A DNA stretch of 53,319 bases from NCBI RefSeq assembly GCF_025210435.1, contig NZ_JAOART010000110.1, positions 1-53,319 on the forward strand, read 5' to 3'. Positions 17,446-26,672 of this stretch are shown in pieces. Each line of letters opens with the position of its first letter. The stretch's first letter is position 1. A program made the translations under genes and the position numbers. The notes below the pieces were generated by a model, which was not told the DNA's origin, searched no databases, and saw nothing but the letters and a program-made list of their open reading frames with translations. The stretch comes from Anaeromicrobium sp. (GTDB lineage: Bacteria > Bacillota > Clostridia > Peptostreptococcales > Thermotaleaceae).

Positions 17446-18087
17446 ATGAGAATACCAGATCATATAGGGGTAATACCAGATGGCAATAGAAGATGGGCCA
17501 CATCTAAAGGGATGACAAAGGAAAAGGGATATGATGAAGGTTTAGATGTGGGAGTAGAATTATTTAAGCTTTGTGAAAAGATAGGGGTAAAGGAGATAAC
17601 CTACTATGGATTTACTACGGATAATACTAAGAGACCTAAAGAACAAAGACTTGCCTTTACAGGTGCTTGTGTAAATGCAGTGAAGAAGTTATCAAAGGAA
17701 AATGCATCATTACTAGTGGTGGGAAATACAGAGTCACCCATGTTTCCAGAAGAATTAATGCCCTATACTACAAGGCAGAACTTTGGGAATGGAGGAACTA
17801 AAGTTAATTTCTTAGTTAATTATGGTTGGAAATGGGATTTGAATTATTTGAAAAATGGTGACAATACTAATAAAAAAATTATAGATCATATTTATTCTAA
17901 TGATATATCTAGATTAGATTTAATAATAAGATGGGGAGGAAGAAGACGCCTTAGTGGATTTTTACCTGTCCAGTCCATTTATGCAGACTTTTATGTGGTA
18001 GATGAATATTGGCCAGATTTTAAGGAAAATCATTTTTATGATGCTATCAATTGGTATAATACACAGGATGTAACCCTTGGAGGATAA
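17446..18087 (+). CDS. Undecaprenyl diphosphate synthase-like cis-prenyltransferase
   Basis: 213 residues. DHIGVIPDGNRRWA at the N-terminus is the diphosphate-binding motif with the catalytic aspartate. ITYYGFTTDNTKRP and RWGGRRRLSGFLPVQSIYAD, with DEYWPDF at the C-terminus, match the UppS/cis-prenyltransferase family. It is shorter than typical UppS (about 240-250 residues) and has I-P-D-G-N-R-R in place of the usual M-D-G-N-G/R-R context. It stands alone, without rseP, cdsA or other lipid genes, so it is probably a paralog with another isoprenoid product rather than the essential enzyme. Confidence 0.85.
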   Translation: MRIPDHIGVIPDGNRRWATSKGMTKEKGYDEGLDVGVELFKLCEKIGVKEITYYGFTTDNTKRPKEQRLAFTGACVNAVKKLSKENASLLVVGNTESPMFPEELMPYTTRQNFGNGGTKVNFLVNYGWKWDLNYLKNGDNTNKKIIDHIYSNDISRLDLIIRWGGRRRLSGFLPVQSIYADFYVVDEYWPDFKENHFYDAINWYNTQDVTLGG

Positions 18088-18119
18088 GATGTTTTTAATG
18101 GGCCTTAGGCATATAAAAA

Positions 18120-18154
18120 ATAGGGTGGTTTAAAATAAACCACCCTATTTTTTA
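18120..18154. terminator. Bidirectional terminator
   Basis: AATAGGGTGGTTT and AAACCACCCTATT pair almost perfectly, with A- and T-runs outside. It lies between the convergent prenyltransferase and Nudix genes and can serve both. Confidence 0.88.
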
Positions 18155-18672
18155 TGAATTAATTCTTCAGCTACTAATTCTAATACAAAGGTTTCACGCT
18201 CAATGGAAAGGCCCATACTATCTTCTTTTGATTCAATGACTTTTTTGTTGTGAGCTATGGCATCATGAATATTTACCCATCTAGCATCCATACCATTAGA
18301 AATCTCATAATCTTCTAGGTGAGTTTCACCTAATTCATCATCTATGTCACATACATAAAAATAAGAAGTCATGTGCATTAGATCATAACCTTCGTAGTAA
18401 CAACTTCTATACTCATCTAGTAATCCGTATTCTTTAATTATTTTAATATTTTTAGCCCCTGTTTCTTCCTCTAATTCTCTAGTTAAACCTTCAAACAGAT
18501 TTTCTTCTAAATCTACTCCACCACCTGGGAAGCTATAATCATTGTATCTCTTTGTATATAAAAGTAAAATATCTTCACCCTTTAATATTATTCCACGTGC
18601 TGCCTTTCTTTCATATATATTGCCTGTTATTTCTTTTATATCTTTGTGTATCATTTTCTTTAATAATCTCAT
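18145..18672 (-). CDS. Nudix hydrolase
   Basis: 175 residues. The Nudix box is clear: GGGVDLEENLFEGLTRELEE followed by ETGA, that is GX5EX7REXXEEXGX. The N-terminus (KAARGIILKGEDILLLYTKR) forms the first strands of the fold. Nudix enzymes cleave nucleoside diphosphates linked to another group; the substrate is not predictable. The ribosome binding site is weak (TAGGA); an alternative ATG lies six codons downstream. Convergent with the prenyltransferase gene. Confidence 0.88.
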   Translation of the reverse strand: MRLLKKMIHKDIKEITGNIYERKAARGIILKGEDILLLYTKRYNDYSFPGGGVDLEENLFEGLTRELEEETGAKNIKIIKEYGLLDEYRSCYYEGYDLMHMTSYFYVCDIDDELGETHLEDYEISNGMDARWVNIHDAIAHNKKVIESKEDSMGLSIERETFVLELVAEELIHKK

Positions 18673-19014
18673 GTGAAATTCCTACTTTCTAAGTTTTTTT
18701 AATTGAATAAAGTCTTAAATATTGTATCATACCTTTTAAAAGGAGGCTACATACATAATTTAATCTTGATAAATCTATGTAACCATGGATTATGTAAGGT
18801 TTAAAATCATTAGAACATATGGTTAGTACAAAATATGGAAAAATTACGGCAAAATCTATGGCACAAGTATATTAAAAGAGGAAAAGGAGAAATTTTGTAG
18901 AAACTATAAACTTATATTTATCTTTTGAAATATGAGTAGGTGTTATGGCTAAAAAATATCATATAAGACAGGGATTTATAATGATTGTGAATTTTTTTAG
19001 AGGGAAGTGATAAG
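18673..19014. other. Intergenic stretch without recognisable features
   Basis: 342 bases between the divergent Nudix and transporter genes. Very A/T-rich. Apart from a ribosome binding site (AGAGGGAAG) just before 19015 I see no convincing promoter, hairpin, repeat copy or small gene. Confidence 0.5.
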
Positions 19015-19947
19015 ATGAGTGAAAAGAAAATAGGAAATTTAGTTGTTGGATTAGGAGTATTTATCTTTGGAATAAACTTTGTCAGTATGAAGTTCTTAAT
19101 AAAGCATATACCCCCCTTTACATTAATTTTCTTAAGATTTGCCATTGCTTCTGTTTTTCTGGGGTTCATTGTTAAAATAAAATCATTTAAAAGTGAAGGG
19201 TACAAAAAAATTCATAGGGATGATAAGATATCAGTAATAGTTACAGGTTTCTTAGGGGTAGCTATCTTCTATTCTTTGTATGGACTAGCCCTAGTGTACA
19301 TAAGTGCTTCTCTAGGTGCATTAATATGTGCTATGATTCCTATTTTCACTTTAATAGCCAATATTATTATATACAAGAAAAAATTTGACCCCTTTGTAAT
19401 AGTAAACTTCATAATAGCAGTACTAGGAGTTTTATTAGTATTAGATATAGGTTTAGAGAAAAAATTTGATTTTTCAAAGCTAATAGGGTGCATTTTTATG
19501 CTATTGGCTATATTTAGTTGGATTGCTTATACTATAAAAACCTACGAATTACAAAGAAAATATGATAGCATTTATTTACTTTACAAACAAACTCTATCTG
19601 CAACGGCACTTCTTTTAGTAGTGGCCCTATTTGATTGTGAAAAAGCAATAAAAGTATTTGAGCAAAGAGATATTTTAGTTCCTTTAATAGGAAATCTCTT
19701 GTTTGTAGGTATTATATGTTCAGCCTTGGGGTATTTTTTTTACATCTATGGAATGGAAAAAATCGGTGTGGAAATTTCTTCTTTATACATGAATCTTATT
19801 CCTGCTGTTACAGCAATAGCTAGTTATTTATTTTTAAATGAAATTATGAATATTAAAAAGGTTATAGGTATTATTATTGTAATAGGTTCTTTATTTGCTG
19901 TAGGATTAAGGGATTGGATAAAAAGTAGAGTGAAAGAGGATATATAA
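19015..19947 (+). CDS. EamA/DMT family transporter
   Basis: 310 residues with ten hydrophobic segments, in two repeats of five, as in the drug/metabolite transporter superfamily. LVVGLGVFIFGINFVSMKFL and the end of the second repeat (SSLYMNLIPAVTAIASYLFL) are typical EamA sequences. Substrate unknown. The next gene follows after 16 bases, so they are probably cotranscribed. Confidence 0.88.
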   Translation: MSEKKIGNLVVGLGVFIFGINFVSMKFLIKHIPPFTLIFLRFAIASVFLGFIVKIKSFKSEGYKKIHRDDKISVIVTGFLGVAIFYSLYGLALVYISASLGALICAMIPIFTLIANIIIYKKKFDPFVIVNFIIAVLGVLLVLDIGLEKKFDFSKLIGCIFMLLAIFSWIAYTIKTYELQRKYDSIYLLYKQTLSATALLLVVALFDCEKAIKVFEQRDILVPLIGNLLFVGIICSALGYFFYIYGMEKIGVEISSLYMNLIPAVTAIASYLFLNEIMNIKKVIGIIIVIGSLFAVGLRDWIKSRVKEDI

Positions 19948-19963
19948 GATTATTGGAGGAATT

Positions 19964-20602
19964 ATGGAAGAAAAATTCAAAGTAAAAGAAATAACTAGTA
20001 AATACAAAAGTTGCAACAATTGTGGATTACCAATAGTAACATGTATTTGTGATAAATATGAAAAAATAAATACAGAGGCAGAGTTTGTAATACTTTCTAC
20101 CTTAAGGGAAGTAAAAAAGCCATCTAACACGGCTAGGTTATTAAAACTTTTAAATGAAGAAAAAACTAAAATATTAATATGGGAGAGAACTGGTGAACCA
20201 AAGGAACTTATAGAAATGATAAGAAATCCTAGATACGACCCATATATAGTATTTCCAGCATATAACGAAGAACTTGAGAAAAGAAAAAGATTATTTAATA
20301 AATCAAAGAATATTCCTCTTTTCATATTGATAGATGGAACTTGGAAAGAGGCCAGGAGAATATTAAGAAAAAGCCATTATCTAGATGAAATTCCCATATT
20401 ACCCTTAGAAGGGGATTTAAAAACGGAATATGATTTAAGACGTGGTATAGAGTCATTATGTACCATAGAAGCTTGTATAGAACTTCTTAAAATGAATGAT
20501 GAAAGTGTAAATGCCAAAAGGGTAAAAGACATATTTTATTTATTTGTTAAATCATATAAAGCAGGAGCCTGTGGTCATGAATTAAAAAATGTAGTAAAAT
20601 AA
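19964..20602 (+). CDS. DTW domain protein, probable tRNA-uridine aminocarboxypropyltransferase
   Basis: 212 residues. N-terminal zinc-type cysteines CNNCGLPIVTCICD near residues 16-29. LIDGTWKEARRI near residue 125 carries the D-x-T-W motif that names the family, and a later LRRGIESLCTIEA segment is also conserved. Members such as TapT/TuaA transfer the aminocarboxypropyl group of SAM to a tRNA uridine (acp3U). GGAGGA lies 5 bases before the ATG. Function is by family; the target uridine is not visible. Confidence 0.85.
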   Translation: MEEKFKVKEITSKYKSCNNCGLPIVTCICDKYEKINTEAEFVILSTLREVKKPSNTARLLKLLNEEKTKILIWERTGEPKELIEMIRNPRYDPYIVFPAYNEELEKRKRLFNKSKNIPLFILIDGTWKEARRILRKSHYLDEIPILPLEGDLKTEYDLRRGIESLCTIEACIELLKMNDESVNAKRVKDIFYLFVKSYKAGACGHELKNVVK

Positions 20603-20614
20603 TTAGATTAACTA

Positions 20615-20853
20615 TATAGATTTATCATTTTCAAACTTGAGTTATGTGAGCCTACTTCAGGAAAATATATTGAAAATTTTTTCCATTGAAGTCCCTGTCA
20701 CAATCGAAAGTGTGAATCTTCGTAGATAGGTTCATGATTCATGTGGGAGTAGCATAGGATATTGTGACGTTCCACAATTCCAAAAATTTTCAATATATTT
20801 TCCTTCGTAGGCAAGTTACTGTATAAATAAAGCTTAGTGTTGATAAATCTATA
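20615..20853 (+). repeat. Family A structured repeat, copy A3
   Basis: 239 bp. Ends TATAGATTTATCA and TGATAAATCTATA pair perfectly, although they differ from the ends of A1. Inner arms GGAAAATATATTGAAAATTT and AAATTTTCAATATATTTTCC pair fully. Ends 4 bases before the ribosome binding site of the next gene. Confidence 0.92.
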
Positions 20854-20872
20854 ATAGGGGGGAGGCATAGAT

Positions 20873-21196
20873 TTGATTTATGATAAAAATACAATCTATA
20901 TTTTAGGAACTGCAAAGATAAGTAAAAATGATCCCATTTCAGCCATGTATGAAATTTTTTTCACGGGAATTATAGTAGAAAGGGATAGTGGTAAGATAAT
21001 TGATACAACATGTAATATGGTAAGGGACGTTACTAATGATTTTATAAGATCTATTCTCATAAATTATAATCTTGTGGATGATATTGATGAAATTATACAA
21101 GAGATACGAGAAAGATTTTATGGAATGGCTCAGAAGGCAGTAATTGCATCTGTGAAGGATGCTAGAAATAAATATATGATGATTAAAAATAATTGA
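20873..21196 (+). CDS. DUF3870 family protein
   Basis: 107 residues from a TTG with GGGGGGAGG 8 bases upstream. The sequence (IYILGTAKISKNDPISAMYE at the start, then IIVERDSGKIIDTTCNMVRD) matches the small DUF3870 family, whose function is unknown. No membrane segment. It follows repeat A3 directly and is separated from the next gene by a terminator. Confidence 0.8.
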   Translation: MIYDKNTIYILGTAKISKNDPISAMYEIFFTGIIVERDSGKIIDTTCNMVRDVTNDFIRSILINYNLVDDIDEIIQEIRERFYGMAQKAVIASVKDARNKYMMIKNN

Positions 21197-21307
21197 AATA
21201 TTTAACAAAATAGAGTATTATATAAGTATAATAAATATATATGGATAAAAATTGAATATTAAGTTTTGTTTATTAGTATATGGACTATCCTCTATATATA
21301 ATTATAG

Positions 21308-21352
21308 ATAAGACCCAGTTAACGCATAGTTTAACTGGGTCTTTCTGCATTT
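21308..21352 (+). terminator. Terminator after the DUF3870 gene
   Basis: GACCCAGTTAA and TTAACTGGGTC form a strong stem, followed by TTTCTGCATTTTTTT. Confidence 0.85.
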
Positions 21353-21413
21353 TTTTAAGATATATTTGAGTAACTAGAAAATATTTGGATTGTACTGAAA
21401 GGAGAATAAAGTA

Positions 21414-22205
21414 ATGATAGATCTATCTTTTTCTAAACCCTTTGAAGTGAGAAAGATGATACGAAGGGGTGAAATACAAGGCCCAACCGCTGGTATGTGC
21501 AGAGGATATGTACAAGGGAATTTAGTAATTCTACCTAAAAACCTTGCCTATGATTTTTTATTATTTGCTCAAAGGAATCCTAAAGCATGTCCCATACTAG
21601 AAGTTACAGATGAGGGACATAGGGAATTAAAAACTATTGCCACCGGGTCAGATATAAGTACAGATATTCCTAAATATAGAGTATATAAGAATGGGAAACT
21701 TGAAGGAGAGTATGGAGATTTAAAATCTATTTGGAGGGATGATTTTGTTTCATTCATATTAGGGTGTAGTTTTACCTTTGAGTCAGCCCTTTTGGATGAA
21801 GGTATAGAAGTTAGACATATAACAAATAAAAGTAATGTGCCCATGTATATAACAAATATTGAGTGTAAGCCAGCAGGCATATTTTCAGGGCCAACAGTAG
21901 TGAGTATGAGGCCTATACCATTGGATAAAGTATCTAAAGTAGTACAGATAACTTCTAGATATCCAGGGGTACATGGAGCACCTATACATATGGGAGATTC
22001 AAAAATAATAGGGATAAATGATATTAATAAACCTGATTTTGGTGATCCTGTGGAAATAAAAGATGGTGAAATTCCAGTGTTTTGGCCATGTGGAGTTACT
22101 CCTCAAGCTGTGGCAATGAAAGTAAAACCTGAAATAATCATAACCCATGCACCAGGACATATGTTCATAACAGATATGAAAAATCATGAATTAGCAGTTT
22201 TATAA
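21414..22205 (+). CDS. DUF1445 putative hydro-lyase / D-glutamate cyclase N-terminal-type protein
   Basis: 263 residues, the usual size of the UPF0317/DUF1445 family. Recognised by PTAGMCRGYVQGNLVILPKN near residue 23, the FILGCSFTFESALLDEGI segment, and THAPGHMFITD at the C-terminus. In vertebrates this domain is fused to a DUF4392 domain in D-glutamate cyclase (DGLUCY), and the next gene here encodes exactly that second domain. A role in D-glutamate/5-oxo-D-proline interconversion is therefore likely but not proved. Confidence 0.85.
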   Translation: MIDLSFSKPFEVRKMIRRGEIQGPTAGMCRGYVQGNLVILPKNLAYDFLLFAQRNPKACPILEVTDEGHRELKTIATGSDISTDIPKYRVYKNGKLEGEYGDLKSIWRDDFVSFILGCSFTFESALLDEGIEVRHITNKSNVPMYITNIECKPAGIFSGPTVVSMRPIPLDKVSKVVQITSRYPGVHGAPIHMGDSKIIGINDINKPDFGDPVEIKDGEIPVFWPCGVTPQAVAMKVKPEIIITHAPGHMFITDMKNHELAVL

Positions 22206-22244
22206 TTTAGAATATAGTATTTAAATATAGGGGGCTGAAATCAT

Positions 22245-23144
22245 ATGGATAAAAAATATTTTTTAGAAATAGAAAATGTAATGAGAAAAAATTTAGATAA
22301 AAGAGGCATGGATAAAATTAAATTATTAGGAGAATTTGAAAGAGGGGTAAAAGACCTTTTAAGAAGTTCCACAGTTTTCATTGTGACTGGATTTGTGATC
22401 AGAGATAGCCTTACAGGGGAAACGGATGGCCCTATAGGAGCCATATCATTGGCTAGTGCATTAGAAAAGCTTGGTAAAAAAGTGGTACTTATAACGGACA
22501 AATATTCTAAAGATATGTTGTATAATTGTTGTATGGTAAAGCATATGAAAACTCCTATAGAAGTGGTTCCCTATAATGACACAGAAGAGTTTTGTAGTGA
22601 TTTATTAATAAAATATAATCCATCTCATATAGTAGGAATAGAAAGATCTGGTAGAGGCAAGGATGGATGTTGCTATTCCATGAGAGGAGAAAATCTTAGT
22701 GATTTAGTTCCAAACACAGATATACTATTTGAAAAATCAAAGGAACTTGGAATAAGAACATTGGCCGTTGGAGATGGTGGAAATGAAGTAGGAATGGGAA
22801 AAGTGGCACCTTTTGTGATAAATTCCGTAAATAAGGGTAGCCAAATATGTGCCAAGATTGCTACGGATCATCTAATAGTAGCAGGAGTATCAAATTGGGG
22901 TGGTCATGGCCTAGTAGCAGCTCTTTCTATACTTTCTAATGTCATGTTATTACATGATGCCAAGACGGAAATATTACTCCTAGAAGGTATGCTGAGGGCA
23001 GGAGCAGTAGATGGATGTACTAAAAAACCTACCATGAGTGTGGATGGATTGAGTTTGGAAGAAAATGTTCAAATACTTGAAAGATTAAAAAGGATAGTGG
23101 AGGAAGAATTAGATAAACAAGAGGAAAAAATATTAGCTGTTTAG
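22245..23144 (+). CDS. DUF4392 / glutamate cyclase-like protein
   Basis: 299 residues. TGFVIRDSLTGETDGPIGAI near residue 48, IVGIERSGRGKDG near 130 and AVGDGGNEVGMGKV near 178 are hallmarks of the DUF4392 domain, the C-terminal half of D-glutamate cyclase. It starts 40 bases after the DUF1445 gene with GGGGG as ribosome binding site. The pair looks like a split version of the fused eukaryotic enzyme. Confidence 0.85.
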   Translation: MDKKYFLEIENVMRKNLDKRGMDKIKLLGEFERGVKDLLRSSTVFIVTGFVIRDSLTGETDGPIGAISLASALEKLGKKVVLITDKYSKDMLYNCCMVKHMKTPIEVVPYNDTEEFCSDLLIKYNPSHIVGIERSGRGKDGCCYSMRGENLSDLVPNTDILFEKSKELGIRTLAVGDGGNEVGMGKVAPFVINSVNKGSQICAKIATDHLIVAGVSNWGGHGLVAALSILSNVMLLHDAKTEILLLEGMLRAGAVDGCTKKPTMSVDGLSLEENVQILERLKRIVEEELDKQEEKILAV

Positions 23145-23201
23145 GATTAAATATTTATTGGTATACTGAGTAAATTAGATTGTGTAAAAAAATTAAAAAA
23201 A

Positions 23202-23242
23202 AGAAAAAACTCTTACAAATTAAAGTGTAAGAGTTTTTTCTT
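23202..23242. terminator. Bidirectional terminator
   Basis: AAAAAACTCTTACA and TGTAAGAGTTTTTT form a perfect 14-bp stem between convergent genes. Confidence 0.9.
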
Positions 23243-23243
23243 T

Positions 23244-23966
23244 CTAAGCATCTTGCATTGTATCAGTAATAACGATTTGTCTTAATGAAACTGCTTGTGG
23301 CAATTCATAGGCATACTTAATAGTTTTAGCAACATCATTTGCTGTTATATTAGTTGCTCCTACTGATTCTTTCCATTGTTCGTATCCTTCAATAATATTT
23401 TTATCAGTTGTATGTCCTAACAATTCTGTACTTACAGCACCTGGACAGATGTATAATGTTCTTACATTGTATGGTGATAACTCACCTCTAACTACCTCTG
23501 TTAATCCTGCTACTCCATATTTACTTGCACAATATGCTGCATGGTTAGCAAATGGCTTTACTCCTGCAATAGATGATAGGTTGATAATAGTACCAAATCT
23601 TCTTTCCTTCATATCATTCATTACAATTTGCATTCCATTCATTACACCCATTACATTTACATCAAGCATTCTTTTCCACTCTTTTGGATCTTGCACTGAT
23701 AGATCACCTAATAACATAACACCTGCGTTATTTATAATTAGATCTGTTTTTCCATATTGAGCTTCTGCTTCTCTAACAGCTGATTCAAAAGATTCTTTGT
23801 CTGTTACATCTACTTTTTTGCACATTGTGTTAGGTAGGTTTAATGCCTCCATTTTTTCTACTCTTCTTGCTAATAAAAGCATTGGATATCCATCTTTTGC
23901 AAATTCCTTTGCTAATTCCATTCCAAATCCAGAACTGGCTCCTGTTATAACTACTAATTTTTTCAT
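23244..23966 (-). CDS. Short-chain dehydrogenase/reductase
   Basis: 240 residues. The Rossmann motif TGASSGFGMELA at the N-terminus, NNAGV in the middle, catalytic serine in INLSSIAGV, and the YCASK catalytic pair near residue 150 are present. It is closest in look to the YdfG/serine-3-dehydrogenase-like group. Substrate unknown. A GTGCGTACTTTACGTA site overlaps the promoter on this strand, suggesting it is controlled by a repressor. Confidence 0.88.
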   Translation of the reverse strand: MKKLVVITGASSGFGMELAKEFAKDGYPMLLLARRVEKMEALNLPNTMCKKVDVTDKESFESAVREAEAQYGKTDLIINNAGVMLLGDLSVQDPKEWKRMLDVNVMGVMNGMQIVMNDMKERRFGTIINLSSIAGVKPFANHAAYCASKYGVAGLTEVVRGELSPYNVRTLYICPGAVSTELLGHTTDKNIIEGYEQWKESVGATNITANDVAKTIKYAYELPQAVSLRQIVITDTMQDA

Positions 23967-24065
23967 AATATTACCTCCAAAATTTTTTTATTCTATATGA
24001 TTACAAGTTATCAGCATTTCGCTGTAAATTTCATTTCTACTAAATTGTTTCTGCTTTATAATGCT

Positions 24066-24106
24066 AGTATACAGATTCACCCAATTTACGTAAAGTACGC
24101 ACTTTC
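24066..24106 (-). promoter_or_regulatory. Promoter with overlapping candidate operator for the SDR gene
   Basis: On the minus strand TTTACG (24089-24094), a 17-base spacer and TATACT (24066-24071) form a promoter. The -35 region overlaps an imperfect palindrome GTGCGTACTTTACGTA, of a kind seen for small winged-helix repressors. The identity of the regulator is unknown. Confidence 0.4.
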
Positions 24107-24246
24107 TTTGAATATAGTAACCAATAAGTAACTGAGAAGGGATATTAATGCTAATCTATGAAGGAACTAATCCCCTTTTTTATGAAGGATATTTTGTGGT
24201 AAAATAGAGAAGATAAAAAGAAGACAGATTTGAAAGGAATGTTTAA

Positions 24247-26427
24247 ATGAGTAAGAGTTTAGTATTAGCTGAAAAACCTTCAGTAGGGAGGGAATTGGCT
24301 AGGGTATTAAATTGTAGTAAAAAAGGGAATGGGTCCTTTGAGGGAAATAAATATATAGTAACTTGGGCTTTAGGTCACTTAGTAACCCTAGCAGCTCCAG
24401 AAGTATATGATAAGAAGTATGCAAATTGGAACATGGAAGACCTACCAATGCTTCCAGATAGATTAGGTCTTGTAGTAATAAAGAAGACTTCTAAACAATT
24501 TAACACAGTAAAAAGTTTAATGCATAGAAAAGATGTATCAGAAATAATAATAGCCACAGATGCTGGGAGAGAAGGAGAACTTGTGGCTAGATGGATAATT
24601 CAAAAGGCTAAGGTAAATAAACCTATAAAAAGACTTTGGATATCATCAGTAACAGATAAGGCCATAAGGGATGGATTTAACAACTTAAAGAATGGTAAAG
24701 ACTATGAAAATCTTTATGCATCAGCTCAAGCTCGTGCAGAGGCTGATTGGATAGTAGGTCTAAATGCCACTAGAGGACTTACATGTAAACACAACGCCCA
24801 ACTTTCTTGTGGTAGAGTTCAATCGCCAACTCTAGCCATGATAAATGAGCGAGAAGAGGAAATAAGAACTTTTAGACCAAAGGATTATTTTGGAATAACT
24901 TGTTCTACAGATAAATTAAAATTTACTTGGAAAGATAATAAATCAGGAAGTACAAGTTCCTTTAATGAAGAGCGAATAGATAAGATTATTAAGGGGTTAA
25001 ATGGTGAAAAACTAGAAATAGTAAACATTAAAAAAGCTCATAAAAAAACTTATGCACCTAGATTATATGACCTTACAGAACTTCAAAGGGATGCTAACAA
25101 AATCTTTGGATATTCGGCAAAGGAAACTTTATCCATAACTCAAAGGTTATATGAAAATTACAAGGTCCTTACTTATCCTAGAACAGATTCTAGATATATA
25201 ACAGATGATATGGTACCTACCCTAAAGGATAGAATAAAGGCTTGTATGATAAGACCATACTCAGAGTTTGCATCAAAACTTTATAGAAAGAATCTAAAGG
25301 CTAGTAAATCCTTTGTAGATAATAAAAAGGTAACAGATCACCATGCCATCATACCTACAGAGGAAACTCCATATTTAGGAGAGTTTTCAGATAAAGAAAG
25401 AAAAATATATGATTTAGTAGTAAAGAGATTTTTAGCCGTATTATCAGATCCTTTTGAATATGAACAAATAAGTGTTGAGGCAAAAGTAGGCACAGAGAAT
25501 TTTGCAGCTAAGGGAAAATCCATACTAAAAAACGGTTGGAAAGAGATTTATTCAAATAGATATGATGATGAAGATGAAGATTCTATTAAAGAACAACATA
25601 TACCTAATATTAAAGAGGGGCAATCCCTAAGGATAAATAGAATATCAAAGACTAAGGGTGCTACTAATCCACCGCCTAGATTTAATGAGGGTAGCCTACT
25701 TTCAGCCATGGAAAACCCAGCTAAGTTTATGGCAGGAGAAAATAAGGAACTAATAAAGACCCTAGGTAAAACAGGTGGAATAGGAACAGTAGCCACTAGG
25801 GCAGATATTATAGAAAAGTTGTTTAATTCCTATTTAATAGAGAAAAAGGGAAAAGATATACATATTACTTCAAAGGGAAGACAACTTCTAGTCCTAGTTC
25901 CAAAAGACTTGAAATCAGCAGCACTAACGGCTAAATGGGAACAAAAGCTAGAGTCCATATCTAAGGGTAAAATGAAGAAAAATAACTTTATAAGTGAAAT
26001 GAAAGATTATACTAAAGAAATCATTAAGGACATAAAAACTGGTGAAGGTAAATTCAAACATGACAACATGACTAGAACAAAATGCCCTGAGTGTGGAAAA
26101 TATCTTTTAGAAGTGAAAAATAAAAGGGGTAAGATGTTAGTATGTCAAGATAGGGAATGTGGATACAAAAAAGGAATTAGTAAAGTTACTAATGCTAGAT
26201 GCCCTAATTGTCATAAGAAGATGGAATTACGTGGTCAAGGAGAAGGACAGATATTCGTTTGTCCATGTGGCCATAGAGAGAGAATGTCTGCATTTAAAAA
26301 GAGAAAAGATGAAAAGAAAAAACAAGGTTCCAAAAGAGATGTAGGAAATTATTTAAAGAAGCAACAAAAGAATAATGAGCCAATAAACACTGCTTTAGCA
26401 GATGCATTGGCTAAGCTTAAGTTTTAA
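24247..26427 (+). CDS. topB: DNA topoisomerase III
   Basis: 726 residues, full length. Toprim domain at residues 1-140 (SLVLAEKPSVGRELARVL, and ATDAGREGELVARWI with the acidic metal site). The catalytic tyrosine is Y310 in TYPRTDSRYI. The C-terminal 100 residues have two zinc-ribbon-like cysteine sets (CPECGKYLLEV with CQDRECGY, and CPNCHKKMEL with CPCGH). It decatenates DNA with single-strand passage. ATG after AAAGGAATG. Confidence 0.95.
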   Translation: MSKSLVLAEKPSVGRELARVLNCSKKGNGSFEGNKYIVTWALGHLVTLAAPEVYDKKYANWNMEDLPMLPDRLGLVVIKKTSKQFNTVKSLMHRKDVSEIIIATDAGREGELVARWIIQKAKVNKPIKRLWISSVTDKAIRDGFNNLKNGKDYENLYASAQARAEADWIVGLNATRGLTCKHNAQLSCGRVQSPTLAMINEREEEIRTFRPKDYFGITCSTDKLKFTWKDNKSGSTSSFNEERIDKIIKGLNGEKLEIVNIKKAHKKTYAPRLYDLTELQRDANKIFGYSAKETLSITQRLYENYKVLTYPRTDSRYITDDMVPTLKDRIKACMIRPYSEFASKLYRKNLKASKSFVDNKKVTDHHAIIPTEETPYLGEFSDKERKIYDLVVKRFLAVLSDPFEYEQISVEAKVGTENFAAKGKSILKNGWKEIYSNRYDDEDEDSIKEQHIPNIKEGQSLRINRISKTKGATNPPPRFNEGSLLSAMENPAKFMAGENKELIKTLGKTGGIGTVATRADIIEKLFNSYLIEKKGKDIHITSKGRQLLVLVPKDLKSAALTAKWEQKLESISKGKMKKNNFISEMKDYTKEIIKDIKTGEGKFKHDNMTRTKCPECGKYLLEVKNKRGKMLVCQDRECGYKKGISKVTNARCPNCHKKMELRGQGEGQIFVCPCGHRERMSAFKKRKDEKKKQGSKRDVGNYLKKQQKNNEPINTALADALAKLKF

Positions 26428-26483
26428 TAAAGAAGTCCACATATAGCTTATAATGGACTATTATAAAAAATATTGATGTAAAT

Positions 26484-26514
26484 AAAAAATCTCCTATTTG
26501 GGAGATTTTTTTAA
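26484..26514 (+). terminator. Terminator of topB
   Basis: AAATCTCC, short loop, GGGAGATTTTTTT. Confidence 0.85.
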
Positions 26515-26613
26515 TTTAAAATAGCTTTATCAATGAATTCTCCAACACTATTTATTATATTAAATAAATATCTTATAAATATGGGTTTGCCCTGAAGGTC
26601 GGTAACTTTCTTA

Positions 26614-26642
26614 TTGACATAAACGGTAAAATATGGTAAATT
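26614..26642 (+). promoter_or_regulatory. Promoter of the TetR gene
   Basis: Consensus TTGACA at 26614-26619, a 17-base spacer, and TAAATT at 26637-26642. Confidence 0.75.
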
Positions 26643-26660
26643 CATAACAGTGTTATGAAT
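26640..26660 (+). promoter_or_regulatory. Palindromic operator, probably for the adjacent TetR regulator
   Basis: ATTCATAACA, one centre base, TGTTATGAAT: a perfect 10-bp inverted repeat overlapping the -10 box and start site of the TetR gene. It would allow autorepression and control of the exporter genes downstream. Confidence 0.75.
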
Positions 26661-26672
26661 GGAGGTAAGAAA

